41,739 bases of DNA from a candidate division FCPU426 bacterium (GCA_003136635.1 PLFD01000030.1:125319-167057); one strand, 5' to 3'; positions 26,476-33,143 are shown, counted from the first letter of the stretch. Translations and numbers: made by a program. The notes: generated from the letters alone by a model not told the origin.

Positions 26476-27057
26476 ATGTCGCGCGTTTGTGTTTTTATTG
26501 ACGGAAGTAATCTTTATTTTGCTTTAAAGCGTAATAACAAGATGACACGGGTTGATTATTATCAACTCTCCCTCGCCCTGGCGGGCGATAGCCGAAAATT
26601 GGTTCGAACCTATTATTACAACGCTACTTTTGATACAAACCATTTTTCAGACAAGGCAAAAAGCCAGCAGTCCTTTTTTGACTCCTTAGATCGTACGCCT
26701 TACCTCGAACTGAGGCTGGGCCGTATTATTCAAAACCGGGAGGGCCACCGCATGGAAAAAGGCGTGGATGTTCTCATGGCGGGCGATATGGTTTATTACG
26801 CCGCCAGGAATTTTTATGACACGGCCATTGTGGTGACGGAGGATCAAGATTTCTCCCCAGCGATGAATCTAGTTAAAGAACTGGGCAAGCAGGTTGAATT
26901 GGCCGTTTTTCCGGACGCTCAAAGCCGGGAAATGATACGGGCCGCGGATAAAATCGTGAATCTGGACGAAGTGGTGAAATCTCATTCATCTCATATTTTT
27001 CCGCCAACTCAGGCGACCGATGTTCATCCAAATGAGGACATGGGGTTTGAGGGTTAA
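26476..27057 (+). CDS. NYN-domain protein (LabA/DUF88 family, PIN-like nuclease fold)
   Basis: 193 residues. VCVFIDGSNLYFALKR with Asp9, EKGVDVLMAGDMVYYAARNFYDTAIVVTEDQDFSPAMNLVKELGKQVEL and a final hydrophobic strand are the NYN signature, with the acidic residues expected at the metal site. NYN proteins are thought to be RNases or RNA-processing factors. GAGG precedes the ATG by about 8 bases. It stands alone between a 123-base upstream gap with no visible signal and a terminator after its stop. Confidence 0.88.
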   Translation: MSRVCVFIDGSNLYFALKRNNKMTRVDYYQLSLALAGDSRKLVRTYYYNATFDTNHFSDKAKSQQSFFDSLDRTPYLELRLGRIIQNREGHRMEKGVDVLMAGDMVYYAARNFYDTAIVVTEDQDFSPAMNLVKELGKQVELAVFPDAQSREMIRAADKIVNLDEVVKSHSSHIFPPTQATDVHPNEDMGFEG

Positions 27058-27071
27058 TCCGGCTAAAAGAT

Positions 27072-27103
27072 AAGGTGGCTTCTTAATAGAGGCCGCCTTT
27101 TTT
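27072..27103 (+). terminator. Rho-independent terminator after the NYN gene
   Basis: AAGGTGG (27072-27078) pairs with CCGCCTT (27093-27099) through one G-U pair, followed by a T run to 27103. It lies 15 bases past the stop codon. Confidence 0.65.
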
Positions 27104-27117
27104 ATTAAAACCGGCAG

Positions 27118-28077
27118 TTAAAAAAGCGAAAGCTGTTTGTCTGAAAAAAATTCCCGCCAGCGGTTTTGAAAGCCCCATTTTTCCCGATAAAGCTTAACTT
27201 TTTCGAAAAGATTTTTAATGTATTCATCCGGCGGGTAAGTCCTGGAACTGTAAAGCTTGATCGTTTTTTGAAAGAGGTCTTTTTGATGGGTCTTCAGCGC
27301 CTGAAAATAATAACCTCGAACCACCTCGCCCCTAAGGCGCAAAACGTTGTAAACAAAGTAATCGACCCCAATCTCCACAGCGGTTTTTACCATGGCCTCA
27401 ATGGCCTCGTCGGTATCGGTCACAAAAGGAATAATGGGCATTAAGTGAATGCCGCAGGGAATACCCGCGGCTTTTAGTTTTCTTAAAGCTTCCAGACGCC
27501 GTTCGATAGAGACGGCGTGAGGTTCTAAAAATTTTTGTAAGGCCGGATCCAGGGTTGTCATCGTCATGGCTACGGCGCATCCGGCTTTATCCGCGATTTC
27601 CTTCAGAATATCCAGATCCCGAATGACCAAGTCGGATTTACTGGAAAAAACTACAGGCCAGGAATGTTTGGCGAAAACGTGAAAAGCCTTGCGGGCCAGT
27701 TGATATTTCTTTTCAGCCGGTTGGTAAGGGTCTGTCACGGCGCCCAGACTGACCCAATCTTTTTTCCGCCGGGGATTCGATAATTCCCGCTCTAAAACCT
27801 CGATTAAATTCACTTTCACCTGAATCTTCCGCTGAAAATCGAAAGAGTTTTGGAAACCTAAAAACCAGTGGCTGTACCGGGCGAAGCAATAAGGGCAACC
27901 ATGCCGGCAGCCGCGGTAAAGATTCAGGGTGTAATAAAAAGGGTTGGAGCCATAAGGCCTGCGGACATGATGCAAGGCGGATTTGACTTTGATCTCGATA
28001 TATTCCACTTCTTTAGGATTGTCATCGACTTCAACGAAGGAGGGGGAATAGGAGGTGGATAAAAAAGGATCGGTCAT
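27118..28077 (-). CDS. Radical SAM protein, spore photoproduct lyase-like (SplB family)
   Basis: 319 residues. The cluster motif is YRGCRHGCPYCFAR, Cys57-x3-Cys61-x2-Cys64, matching the CX3CX2C of radical SAM enzymes. YTLNLYRGC upstream and later KSDLVIRDLDIL, TLDPALQKFLEPHAVSIERRLEALRKLKAAGIPCGIHLMPIIPFVTD fit the group of SplB/Rv2578c-like proteins. True spore photoproduct lyases repair a UV thymine dimer; many relatives have unknown substrates. It lies downstream of lexA on the same strand, behind a strong terminator hairpin, and has GAGAGG 6 bases before its ATG. Confidence 0.85.
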   Translation of the reverse strand: MTDPFLSTSYSPSFVEVDDNPKEVEYIEIKVKSALHHVRRPYGSNPFYYTLNLYRGCRHGCPYCFARYSHWFLGFQNSFDFQRKIQVKVNLIEVLERELSNPRRKKDWVSLGAVTDPYQPAEKKYQLARKAFHVFAKHSWPVVFSSKSDLVIRDLDILKEIADKAGCAVAMTMTTLDPALQKFLEPHAVSIERRLEALRKLKAAGIPCGIHLMPIIPFVTDTDEAIEAMVKTAVEIGVDYFVYNVLRLRGEVVRGYYFQALKTHQKDLFQKTIKLYSSRTYPPDEYIKNLFEKVKLYREKWGFQNRWREFFSDKQLSLF

Positions 28078-28093
28078 GAAACACCTCTCAAAA

Positions 28094-28129
28094 TAAAAAG
28101 CCCGGCTCGAAAAGAAGAACGAGCCGGGC
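28094..28129 (-). terminator. Strong rho-independent terminator just ahead of the radical SAM gene
   Basis: On the minus strand GCCCGGCTCG (28129-28120) pairs perfectly with CGAGCCGGGC (28109-28100) around a 10-base loop, followed by TTTTT (28099-28095). The T run ends about 17 bases before the radical SAM ATG at 28077, so that gene's transcript must either start in this small space or read through. Confidence 0.85.
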
Positions 28130-28139
28130 CAATGGTTTA

Positions 28140-28156
28140 CAGAATGTTGAAAAATT
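28140..28156. repeat. Short dispersed repeat, CAGAATGTTGAAAAATT type
   Basis: Shares CAGnnTGTTGAAAAA with 31901-31917 and 32000-32016. All three copies lie between genes. The A-rich tail pairs with AAATTTTTC (about 28163-28172) into a small hairpin. The function is unknown. Confidence 0.45.
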
Positions 28157-28243
28157 CAAAAATCAAATTTTTCATATTTTCGTCGCGAATTAAATCTTTT
28201 TTGAAAGGGTTTACAATAATTCGTTCCCACCCCGTGGCTGTAG

Positions 28244-28273
28244 ATAGAGAACTGAAAATTTTCAGTTCTCTAT
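28244..28273. repeat. Perfect 30-bp palindrome downstream of lexA
   Basis: ATAGAGAACTGAAAA followed directly by its exact reverse complement. It begins 12 bases past the lexA stop codon. In RNA it could fold as an 11-bp stem with an AAAATTTT loop, but no T run follows, so it is not a standard terminator. It may protect the 3' end or bind a dimeric protein. Confidence 0.7.
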
Positions 28274-28285
28274 TAGGGTTTGAAT

Positions 28286-28903
28286 TTAACGAGGGCTAAA
28301 GACACCGACCACTTTGCCGATAATCCTAAAATCCTGATCCTGGGTAATCACGATAGGGTCATATTTGGGATTGGCCGGTTCCAAAGTAATTTTGGAGCTG
28401 GTTTTTCGGAAAGTTTTGACGGTGGCTTCGCCTTCAATGAGAGCCACCACAATTTCCCCCGGAGCCGCGTGGGTGGTTTGCTGCACAATCACCCGGTCGC
28501 CCGGCAAAATGTGGGCGTTCACCATGGAATCGCCTCTTACGGTTAAAGCGAACAAATTGCGTCCGCCCCGCGCCATAGAAGGATCCACCACCAAAGTGCC
28601 CTCCCGGTTTTCTTCCGCCAGCAAGGGCAACCCGGCGGCGACTTTACCCAAGATGGGAATGGAAATACCCGTTACAGTTGGTTCGGCTAAACGCATTCCC
28701 CGGGCGATATGTTCATCCCGCTCCAAATATCCTTTTTCTTCCAGGGCTAATAAATGCTTGCGGGCGCTTTGAGGGGAGTTCCATTTAAAGTGCCTCATCA
28801 CTTCGCGCACCGTGGGCGAGCGGTGACTTTCCTGCAGATGTTTTTGAACGTACTCAAGCACCGATCGCTGAGTGTCGGTCATCGCTTCGTCGGATGGCGC
28901 CAT
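28286..28903 (-). CDS. lexA: LexA repressor
   Basis: 205 residues, normal length. N-terminal winged helix (about 1-70) with SPTVREVMRHFKWNSPQSARKHLLALEEKG, then the self-cleavage site Ala90-Gly91, catalytic Ser126 in VRGDSMV and Lys163 in GEATVK. On RecA activation it cuts itself and frees SOS genes. AAGGAG lies 7 bases before the ATG. Two boxes of the form GWATAC-N4-GTATWC lie 36-69 bases upstream, so autorepression is expected. The recognition helix differs from Escherichia coli LexA, in line with the unusual box. Confidence 0.97.
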   Translation of the reverse strand: MAPSDEAMTDTQRSVLEYVQKHLQESHRSPTVREVMRHFKWNSPQSARKHLLALEEKGYLERDEHIARGMRLAEPTVTGISIPILGKVAAGLPLLAEENREGTLVVDPSMARGGRNLFALTVRGDSMVNAHILPGDRVIVQQTTHAAPGEIVVALIEGEATVKTFRKTSSKITLEPANPKYDPIVITQDQDFRIIGKVVGVFSPR

Positions 28904-28930
28904 GTCGAGTCTCCTTTTTTGAAAAACTAT

Positions 28931-28980
28931 TTGATTTAGAATACGATTGTATACTAGTATACGAGTGTATTCTAAGTCAA
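28931..28980. promoter_or_regulatory. Symmetric divergent lexA/radC promoter with two LexA boxes
   Basis: Box 1 is GAATAC-GATT-GTATAC (28939-28954), box 2 is GTATAC-GAGT-GTATTC (28957-28972); bases 28936-28975 form a 40-bp palindrome with three mismatched pairs. Facing promoters overlap it: for radC TTGATT (28931-28936), 18 bases, TAGTAT (28955-28960); for lexA TTGACT (28980-28975), 18 bases, TAGTAT (28956-28951). The two -10 elements overlap at the centre. Confidence 0.7.
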
Positions 28981-28998
28981 GCGAAAAGGGAGGCGCGA

Positions 28999-29724
28999 AT
29001 GGTTGAAATAGACCTTAAACAACATCAAAAATCAGGCGTTCGCCCCAAAGAATTACCCGGTCATCTAGGGCACCGCGGCCGTTTACGGGAAAAATTCGCC
29101 GCCGCGGGAGCGGAAGCACTCCAGGATTACGAGCTTTTAGAACTGCTTTTAACTTATTCGATCCCCCATCGGGACACCAAGCCTTACGCCAAAAAATTGA
29201 TGGCGGCTTTTCAAAGTTTGCGTCGGATTATCGAGGCGGATTTATCCAGTCTTCAATCCCTGGGCGGATTGCCGCTTCAAAGCGCTTTGCAATTGAAAGC
29301 CATGGGCGACCTGTTCAGGCTGGCCCATCGGGAAGATTTTAAAAGGGGCCGGGTGGTTTCCAGTCCCGACCACGTGACCGCTTTTCTGAGGGAACAAATC
29401 GGCAGCAAACCCCGGGAGATTTTCACCGCTCTTTTTCTCGATCACCGTAATCATCTTTTGGCCTTTGAGCATCTGCAGGAAGGCACCGTGGATCACACCG
29501 CCGTGTACCCCCGTGAAATTTTAAAGCGGGCTTTGGAACTGGGCGCCACCGGACTCATCTTGTCGCACAACCATCCGGCGGGAAGTCTGGAAGCGTCCGA
29601 GGGCGACAAGCAATTGACCCGGCAGATTTTATCCGCGGCCCGGGCCATGGGCATCACCATTCACGATCACTTAATTGTGACAACCGAAGGACATTATTCA
29701 TTCCGCCAGGCGGGATTACTTTGA
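28999..29724 (+). CDS. radC: RadC-family JAMM domain protein
   Basis: 241 residues from ATG 28999, with AAGGGAGG 5 bases upstream; earlier in-frame ATG 28894 would run through lexA's promoter and is not credible. The N-terminal part has a helix-hairpin-helix-like region (about 40-105). The JAMM motif is complete: His190-x-His192, Ser196, Asp203 in LSHNHPAGSLEASEGD. RadC proteins carry an MPN(+) metal site, but their biochemical role is unsettled, despite the DNA-repair name. It is divergent from lexA and shares its operators, so damage induction is likely. Confidence 0.92.
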   Translation: MVEIDLKQHQKSGVRPKELPGHLGHRGRLREKFAAAGAEALQDYELLELLLTYSIPHRDTKPYAKKLMAAFQSLRRIIEADLSSLQSLGGLPLQSALQLKAMGDLFRLAHREDFKRGRVVSSPDHVTAFLREQIGSKPREIFTALFLDHRNHLLAFEHLQEGTVDHTAVYPREILKRALELGATGLILSHNHPAGSLEASEGDKQLTRQILSAARAMGITIHDHLIVTTEGHYSFRQAGLL

Positions 29725-29739
29725 ATTGGGAGGTATGTG

Positions 29740-30111
29740 ATGAAAAATGAAATGACGAAACTTTTAAGGATGATCAGCATCTTTAAAATGAATCTCAGCC
29801 GGTGGCCGAAAAACGCGGCCGAGCTGGTGGGCTATGTCCATCAGCAGGGCTGGACCGTGGATGTGAGTTCCTATTACACGCTGAAATTCAAACCGGTTTC
29901 TGAAACCGCCTTGTCTATCGAGATGGCCTGGCCTGCGCCGGGCAATTGGTTAACCCGGGTGAGAACGGAAATGGAATTGAAAAACACCCTGCCTGAAAAT
30001 GGGTTTGACTGGGTTTTAAAAACAAAAACCCTGTCTCCCGAAAAACGGAAGACAACGTCTTATTGTTTTATTCAGCCAACCCCCCGGCTGGCCCGAAGAA
30101 AATCCGCTTAA
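29740..30111 (+). CDS. Hypothetical protein downstream of radC
   Basis: 123 residues, mostly soluble, basic, rich in Trp, Lys and Thr, with no motif I recognise. ATG 29740 is preferred to GTG 29737 because GGGAGG lies 6 bases before it. It begins 15 bases after radC on the same strand, so it is probably in the LexA-controlled transcript. Its stop codon sits inside a CTTAAA sequence that is repeated beyond the adjacent cassette (see findings). Any link to DNA damage is inferred from position only. Confidence 0.7.
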   Translation: MKNEMTKLLRMISIFKMNLSRWPKNAAELVGYVHQQGWTVDVSSYYTLKFKPVSETALSIEMAWPAPGNWLTRVRTEMELKNTLPENGFDWVLKTKTLSPEKRKTTSYCFIQPTPRLARRKSA

Positions 30112-30114
30112 AGA

Positions 30115-30169
30115 TGTCATTGCGAGGAGTGCGCCGCGAATAGCGGCGCGCTTACAACGAAGCAACCCC
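30115..30169 (+). repeat. REP-like hairpin element A (left border of the GIY-YIG cassette)
   Basis: Begins TGTCATTGCGAGGA and ends CGAAGCAACCCC. The core is a perfect 7-bp stem GCGCCGC/GCGGCGC (30131-30137 and 30143-30149) around loop GAATA. Element B at 30501-30553 is its inverted partner; C and D near 40.5 kb are sisters. Confidence 0.85.
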
Positions 30170-30185
30170 AGTGACGGATGCTTAA

Positions 30186-30467
30186 ATGTCATATTACGTT
30201 TATCTCACCACAACCAAAAACAATACGGCTATCTATACGGGTGTCACCAACGACCTGAGAAGAAGAATGGCCGAACATAAATCCCCAAGCGGTTTCGGAT
30301 ATACGAAGAAATACAATGTTAATAAGTTAGTTTTTTATGAAGTTCACGATGAAATTGTTGAAGCCATTAAAAGAGAAAAGCAAATCAAAGGCGGGTCGCG
30401 CCAAAAAAAGATCAAGTTGATTTACAGGATGAATAGAAATTGGAAAGATTTAGCGGAAAAGCTATAA
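30186..30467 (+). CDS. GIY-YIG superfamily small nuclease-like protein
   Basis: 93 residues, the size of single-domain GIY-YIG proteins of the YhbQ/UPF0213 type. The GIY and YIG positions read YYVYL and YTGVTNDLRRRMAEH, with the catalytic Arg in the following helix and Glu in EAIKREKQIKG. The fold cuts DNA when part of homing or repair nucleases; for small free-standing members the role is poorly known. No good ribosome site is visible. The gene is AT-rich and sits between inverted REP-like elements 16 and 33 bases away, which suggests a mobile unit. Confidence 0.85.
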   Translation: MSYYVYLTTTKNNTAIYTGVTNDLRRRMAEHKSPSGFGYTKKYNVNKLVFYEVHDEIVEAIKREKQIKGGSRQKKIKLIYRMNRNWKDLAEKL

Positions 30468-30500
30468 ACAAAGAAAAGACCAAAGGCATATTTAAAATAT

Positions 30501-30553
30501 GGTTGCTTCGTCATGAACGTCCCCCTATTCGGGGGACATTCCCCGCAATGACA
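30501..30553 (-). repeat. REP-like hairpin element B (right border of the GIY-YIG cassette)
   Basis: In reverse complement it begins TGTCATTGCGGGGAATG and ends GACGAAGCAACC, matching element A. The stem differs (GTCCCCC/GGGGGAC, 30519-30525 and 30531-30537) but keeps the GAATA loop, so stem pairs covary. It lies 3 bases past the fabI stop codon and could also end fabI transcription. Confidence 0.85.
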
Positions 30554-30556
30554 TTC

Positions 30557-31366
30557 TTAAACTTTTGGCGCCGCGGGTTCTTCTTTTTTGATATCCAAGT
30601 TCATGCCCACAATGTTGGCGCCCGCGTCCACATAAAGAATTTCGCCGGTTACCGCTGAAGACCAGGAGCTGGCTAAATAAACTGCTGTGGAGCCTACTTC
30701 GTCCTGAGAAACGTTGCGGCGAAGGGGAGTCATTTCTTCCGAGGCCTTCAGCATGCTCTTAATCCCGCCAACCGCCGAAGAGGCCAAAGTCTTAATCGCG
30801 CCAGCCGAAATGGCGTTGACGCGGATGTTCTTGGGTCCCAAATCATAAGCCAGGTAACGAACGTTGGCTTCCAAAGCGGCTTTTGCCACGCCCATCACGT
30901 TGTAATTGGGGATCACCTTCACCGAGCCGTAATAAGTTAAGGCGATAATACTGGCGCCGTCATTCAACAAAGGAACGGCGGGGCGGGTTATGGCAATCAA
31001 GCTGTAGGCTGAGATATCCAGGGCCAAATGAAAGCCCGCGCGGCTGGTATTAGTAAAAGTACCGGTCAAATCGTCCTTATTAGCGAAAGCGATACAGTGA
31101 ATCAAAATGTCAAACTTGCCCCAGGCTTTTTCCACTTCTTTATAGAGGGCTTCAATCTCACTGTCTTTCGAAACGTCGCAGGGAAGAACCAGCGTCGCGT
31201 TGACGGATTCGGCCAGGGGGCGCACCCTTTTTTCCAAGGCCTCGCCCAGAAAGTTAAACCCCAGTTCGGCGCCCTCGGCGTGGAGAGCCTTGGCGATACC
31301 CCAGGCGATGGATCGGTCATTGGCCACACCAAAGACAAAAGCTTTCTTTCCAGTCAGTAATCCCAT
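30557..31366 (-). CDS. fabI: Enoyl-[acyl-carrier-protein] reductase (NADH), FabI type
   Basis: 269 residues. The SDR-like fold has the FabI-specific start LTGKKAFVFGVANDRSIAWGIAKALH, LIHCIAFANKDDLTG, and the active site YYGSVKVIPNYNVMGVAKAALEANVRYLA, with the Tyr-x6-Lys pair of enoyl reductases. SAGAIKTLASSAVGG covers the substrate loop. It performs the last reduction of fatty-acid elongation and is the triclosan/isoniazid-type target. GGAGG lies 7 bases before the ATG. The extended C-terminus (MNLDIKKEEPAAPKV) is common. It faces away from the Dabb gene. Confidence 0.96.
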   Translation of the reverse strand: MGLLTGKKAFVFGVANDRSIAWGIAKALHAEGAELGFNFLGEALEKRVRPLAESVNATLVLPCDVSKDSEIEALYKEVEKAWGKFDILIHCIAFANKDDLTGTFTNTSRAGFHLALDISAYSLIAITRPAVPLLNDGASIIALTYYGSVKVIPNYNVMGVAKAALEANVRYLAYDLGPKNIRVNAISAGAIKTLASSAVGGIKSMLKASEEMTPLRRNVSQDEVGSTAVYLASSWSSAVTGEILYVDAGANIVGMNLDIKKEEPAAPKV

Positions 31367-31427
31367 TGCAATTCCTCCAATAATTCTCGATTAGCGCATG
31401 CCGATCTTCTTTTAAAATTTCTAAGAG

Positions 31428-31587
31428 ATCGGTATAGCACTGATTTCCTTAATTCTCCTATGGAAAATCAGCGGCATTAACTTAACGTTTTTCAAGGGCA
31501 CTTTAAAGCATAAAAGGCCTGGTCAATATCATTTATGTATTGATAACCCCCTGTCGCTGAGAATAATGAGATCAACGCTATACCGAT
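31428..31587. repeat. 11-bp inverted repeat in the fabI/Dabb intergenic region
   Basis: ATCGGTATAGC (31428-31438) and GCTATACCGAT (31577-31587) are exact reverse complements, 138 bases apart. On the minus strand the left arm contains TGCTATACC, which looks like an extended -10 for fabI. The region has no gene. The repeats may be paired operators for the two outward genes. Confidence 0.45.
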
Positions 31588-31597
31588 GAGGTCTGTC

Positions 31598-31900
31598 ATG
31601 ATTAAACACATTGTTTTATGGAAGCTTAAAGAAGATGAGGCGGGCTGGTCCAAGCAGGAAAACGCTTTTGAGTTGAAACGGCGGCTTGAGGCTTTGAAAA
31701 ATAAAATTCCTGAAATTCTGGAGCTGGAAATAGGGTTTCCCATTGAGAAGGGTGAAACCGTTTCAGACGTCGCGCTTTACAGTCTTTTTGAAAATAAAGA
31801 AGGGCTGCAAGCCTATCAAAAGCATCCGGATCACCAAAAGGTTGTGGAATTTGTTAAGCAGATCGCCGTCGAACGCCGGGTTGTGGATTACGAGATTTGA
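31598..31900 (+). CDS. Dabb-family (stress-responsive alpha/beta barrel) protein
   Basis: 100 residues. MIKHIVLWKLKEDEAGW at the start, IPEILELEIGFPIEKGETVSDVALYSLFENKEGLQAYQKHPDHQKVVEFVKQIAVERRVVDYE is the full Dabb domain, with the conserved HP.H. ATG 31598 has GAGG 6 bases upstream, so it is preferred to ATG 31586. Dabb proteins form ferredoxin-like dimers; functions vary from stress response to cyclases. The role here is unknown. Confidence 0.9.
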   Translation: MIKHIVLWKLKEDEAGWSKQENAFELKRRLEALKNKIPEILELEIGFPIEKGETVSDVALYSLFENKEGLQAYQKHPDHQKVVEFVKQIAVERRVVDYEI

Positions 31901-31917
31901 CAGATTGTTGAAAAAGT
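31901..31917 (+). repeat. Dispersed repeat copy, CAGATTGTTGAAAAAGT
   Basis: Starts directly after the Dabb gene's stop codon and shares CAGnnTGTTGAAAAA with 28140-28156 and 32000-32016. Its 3' part forms the left arm of the terminator hairpin at 31911-31934. Confidence 0.45.
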
Positions 31918-31934
31918 CCAAAAAGAGACTTTTT
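31911..31934 (+). terminator. Hairpin terminator after the Dabb gene
   Basis: AAAAAGTC (31911-31918) pairs perfectly with GACTTTTT (31927-31934) over an 8-base loop. The arms supply an A run and a T run, so it could work in both directions. Confidence 0.55.
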
Positions 31935-31944
31935 CTTATTAACG

Positions 31945-31981
31945 AACGAACCACCAAGAAATGTTTTTTTAGTGGTTCGTT
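31945..31981. repeat. 10-bp inverted repeat, possible remnant of the MITE-like family
   Basis: AACGAACCAC (31945-31954) and GTGGTTCGTT (31972-31981) are exact complements around an A/T-rich loop. The arm CCACCAAGA also appears in the terminal repeats of the element at 39888-40089. It lies in the 153-base gap before the exonuclease gene. Confidence 0.35.
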
Positions 31982-31999
31982 CTAACGCATGCCTGTCGA

Positions 32000-32032
32000 C
32001 AGGATGTTGAAAAAATAATTTTCGACATTCTG
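32000..32032. repeat. Inverted pair of the CAGnnTGTTGAAAA repeat
   Basis: CAGGATGTTGAAAA (32000-32013) and TTTTCGACATTCTG (32019-32032) are complementary except for two G-U pairs, forming a 14-bp RNA stem with a 5-base loop. It ends 21 bases before the exonuclease ATG. Confidence 0.5.
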
Positions 32033-32053
32033 TTAAAAATATTGGAGAAAATT

Positions 32054-32929
32054 ATGCCTAAAGCCGCGTCCCCTAAAAAAATAAAAGCCTCCGCCAAAAC
32101 AACGCCGGTCAAAAAAACAGCTCTGGCCGCTAAAGCCGTTTCGAAAACTGCGAATTTAAAAATCGCCACCTTCAACGCGAATTCCATCCGCGCCAGACTG
32201 GGCATTGTTCTCGACTGGCTCAAAAAAGAAAATCCGGATGTGTTGGCGGTGCAGGAAACCAAAGTGCAGGATCACGAATTTCCCAAGGAAGCGATTCAGG
32301 CCGCAGGATGGAACGTGATTTTTCACGGCCAGAAAAGCTATAACGGAGTGGCTTTTATCTCAAAAAAGCCCATGACGATTATCGAAAACAGGCTTTACCC
32401 CAAAGATAACGAAGAGCAGGCCCGTTTTTTGGTCAGTGAAATCGACGGGGTTAAATTGATTAACACTTATATTCCGCAGGGATTTGACATTGAGTCGGAA
32501 AAGTACCAATACAAACTCAAATTTTTCGCGGATGTTAAAAAGTATTTTGATAAGAACATTTCCAACGACACGCCGGCTTTATGGATGGGCGATCTGAATG
32601 TGGCCCCCACCGAGATCGACCTGAATAATCCGAAAGGCAACAAGGATCATCCCTGTTTTCATATCGACGCGCGAAACGCCCTGGCAGACGTGATGAAAGG
32701 GAAGTGGACCGACTTATTCAGAGAGAAGGAAAAAGGGCCGGGTCACTATACTTTTTGGGATATGCGCCAGCCCCAAGTTTTTGAGAGGAATTTGGGTTGG
32801 AGAATTGACTTCATTATGGGCACACCGCCCATGGTATCCCGGCTTCAAAAAATCTGGATTGACACCAAGCCGCGGGGTTTGGAAAAGCCATCCGATCACA
32901 CCTTTTTGATCGGCGAGTTTTCCAGGTAA
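32054..32929 (+). CDS. xthA: Exodeoxyribonuclease III with a basic N-terminal extension
   Basis: 291 residues from ATG 32054 (GGAG 6 bases upstream), rather than TTG 32042. The first about 34 residues are Lys/Ala-rich and look disordered, like a histone-H1-type tail. The nuclease core follows: IATFNANSIR (Asn43), QETK with Glu68, YIPQGF, MGDLNVAPTEID with Asp179 and Asn181, and SDHTFL with Asp281-His282. ExoIII-type enzymes cut at abasic sites and trim 3' ends. The extension could aid DNA binding. It does not carry a LexA-like box. Confidence 0.92.
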   Translation: MPKAASPKKIKASAKTTPVKKTALAAKAVSKTANLKIATFNANSIRARLGIVLDWLKKENPDVLAVQETKVQDHEFPKEAIQAAGWNVIFHGQKSYNGVAFISKKPMTIIENRLYPKDNEEQARFLVSEIDGVKLINTYIPQGFDIESEKYQYKLKFFADVKKYFDKNISNDTPALWMGDLNVAPTEIDLNNPKGNKDHPCFHIDARNALADVMKGKWTDLFREKEKGPGHYTFWDMRQPQVFERNLGWRIDFIMGTPPMVSRLQKIWIDTKPRGLEKPSDHTFLIGEFSR

Positions 32930-32981
32930 TTGGGTTACCAGACAAAGGTCTTAAACTCTAAATAGTCCGCTGGGGGCTGAT

Positions 32982-33010
32982 TTGACTAATCCCGTCAATG
33001 GGTGGATAAT
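32982..33010 (+). promoter_or_regulatory. Predicted promoter of the pilin-like operon
   Basis: -35 TTGACT (32982-32987), a 17-base spacer, -10 GATAAT (33005-33010); the predicted start is near 33017. This leaves a 5' leader of about 127 bases before ATG 33144. Confidence 0.5.
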
Positions 33011-33072
33011 AAACGGGTAGACAACTTGTTTAGGCGATAAAAGTTTAAGTTTTTACCTTCTTTTCTGGGGTT

Positions 33073-33138
33073 GCCGCTCCGGTGTTTTTATACACTTCCT
33101 CATTATCAACATTCTTCAACATTGACTTTAGGAGCGGC
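33073..33138 (+). promoter_or_regulatory. Leader helix that can hide the ribosome site of the first pilin-like gene
   Basis: GCCGCTCC (33073-33080) is the exact complement of GGAGCGGC (33131-33138), with a 50-base loop between. The right arm includes the GGAG of the ribosome site for ATG 33144. Pairing would block translation unless opened by a protein, ligand, temperature or an alternative fold. Confidence 0.5.
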
Positions 33139-33143
33139 GCGGC

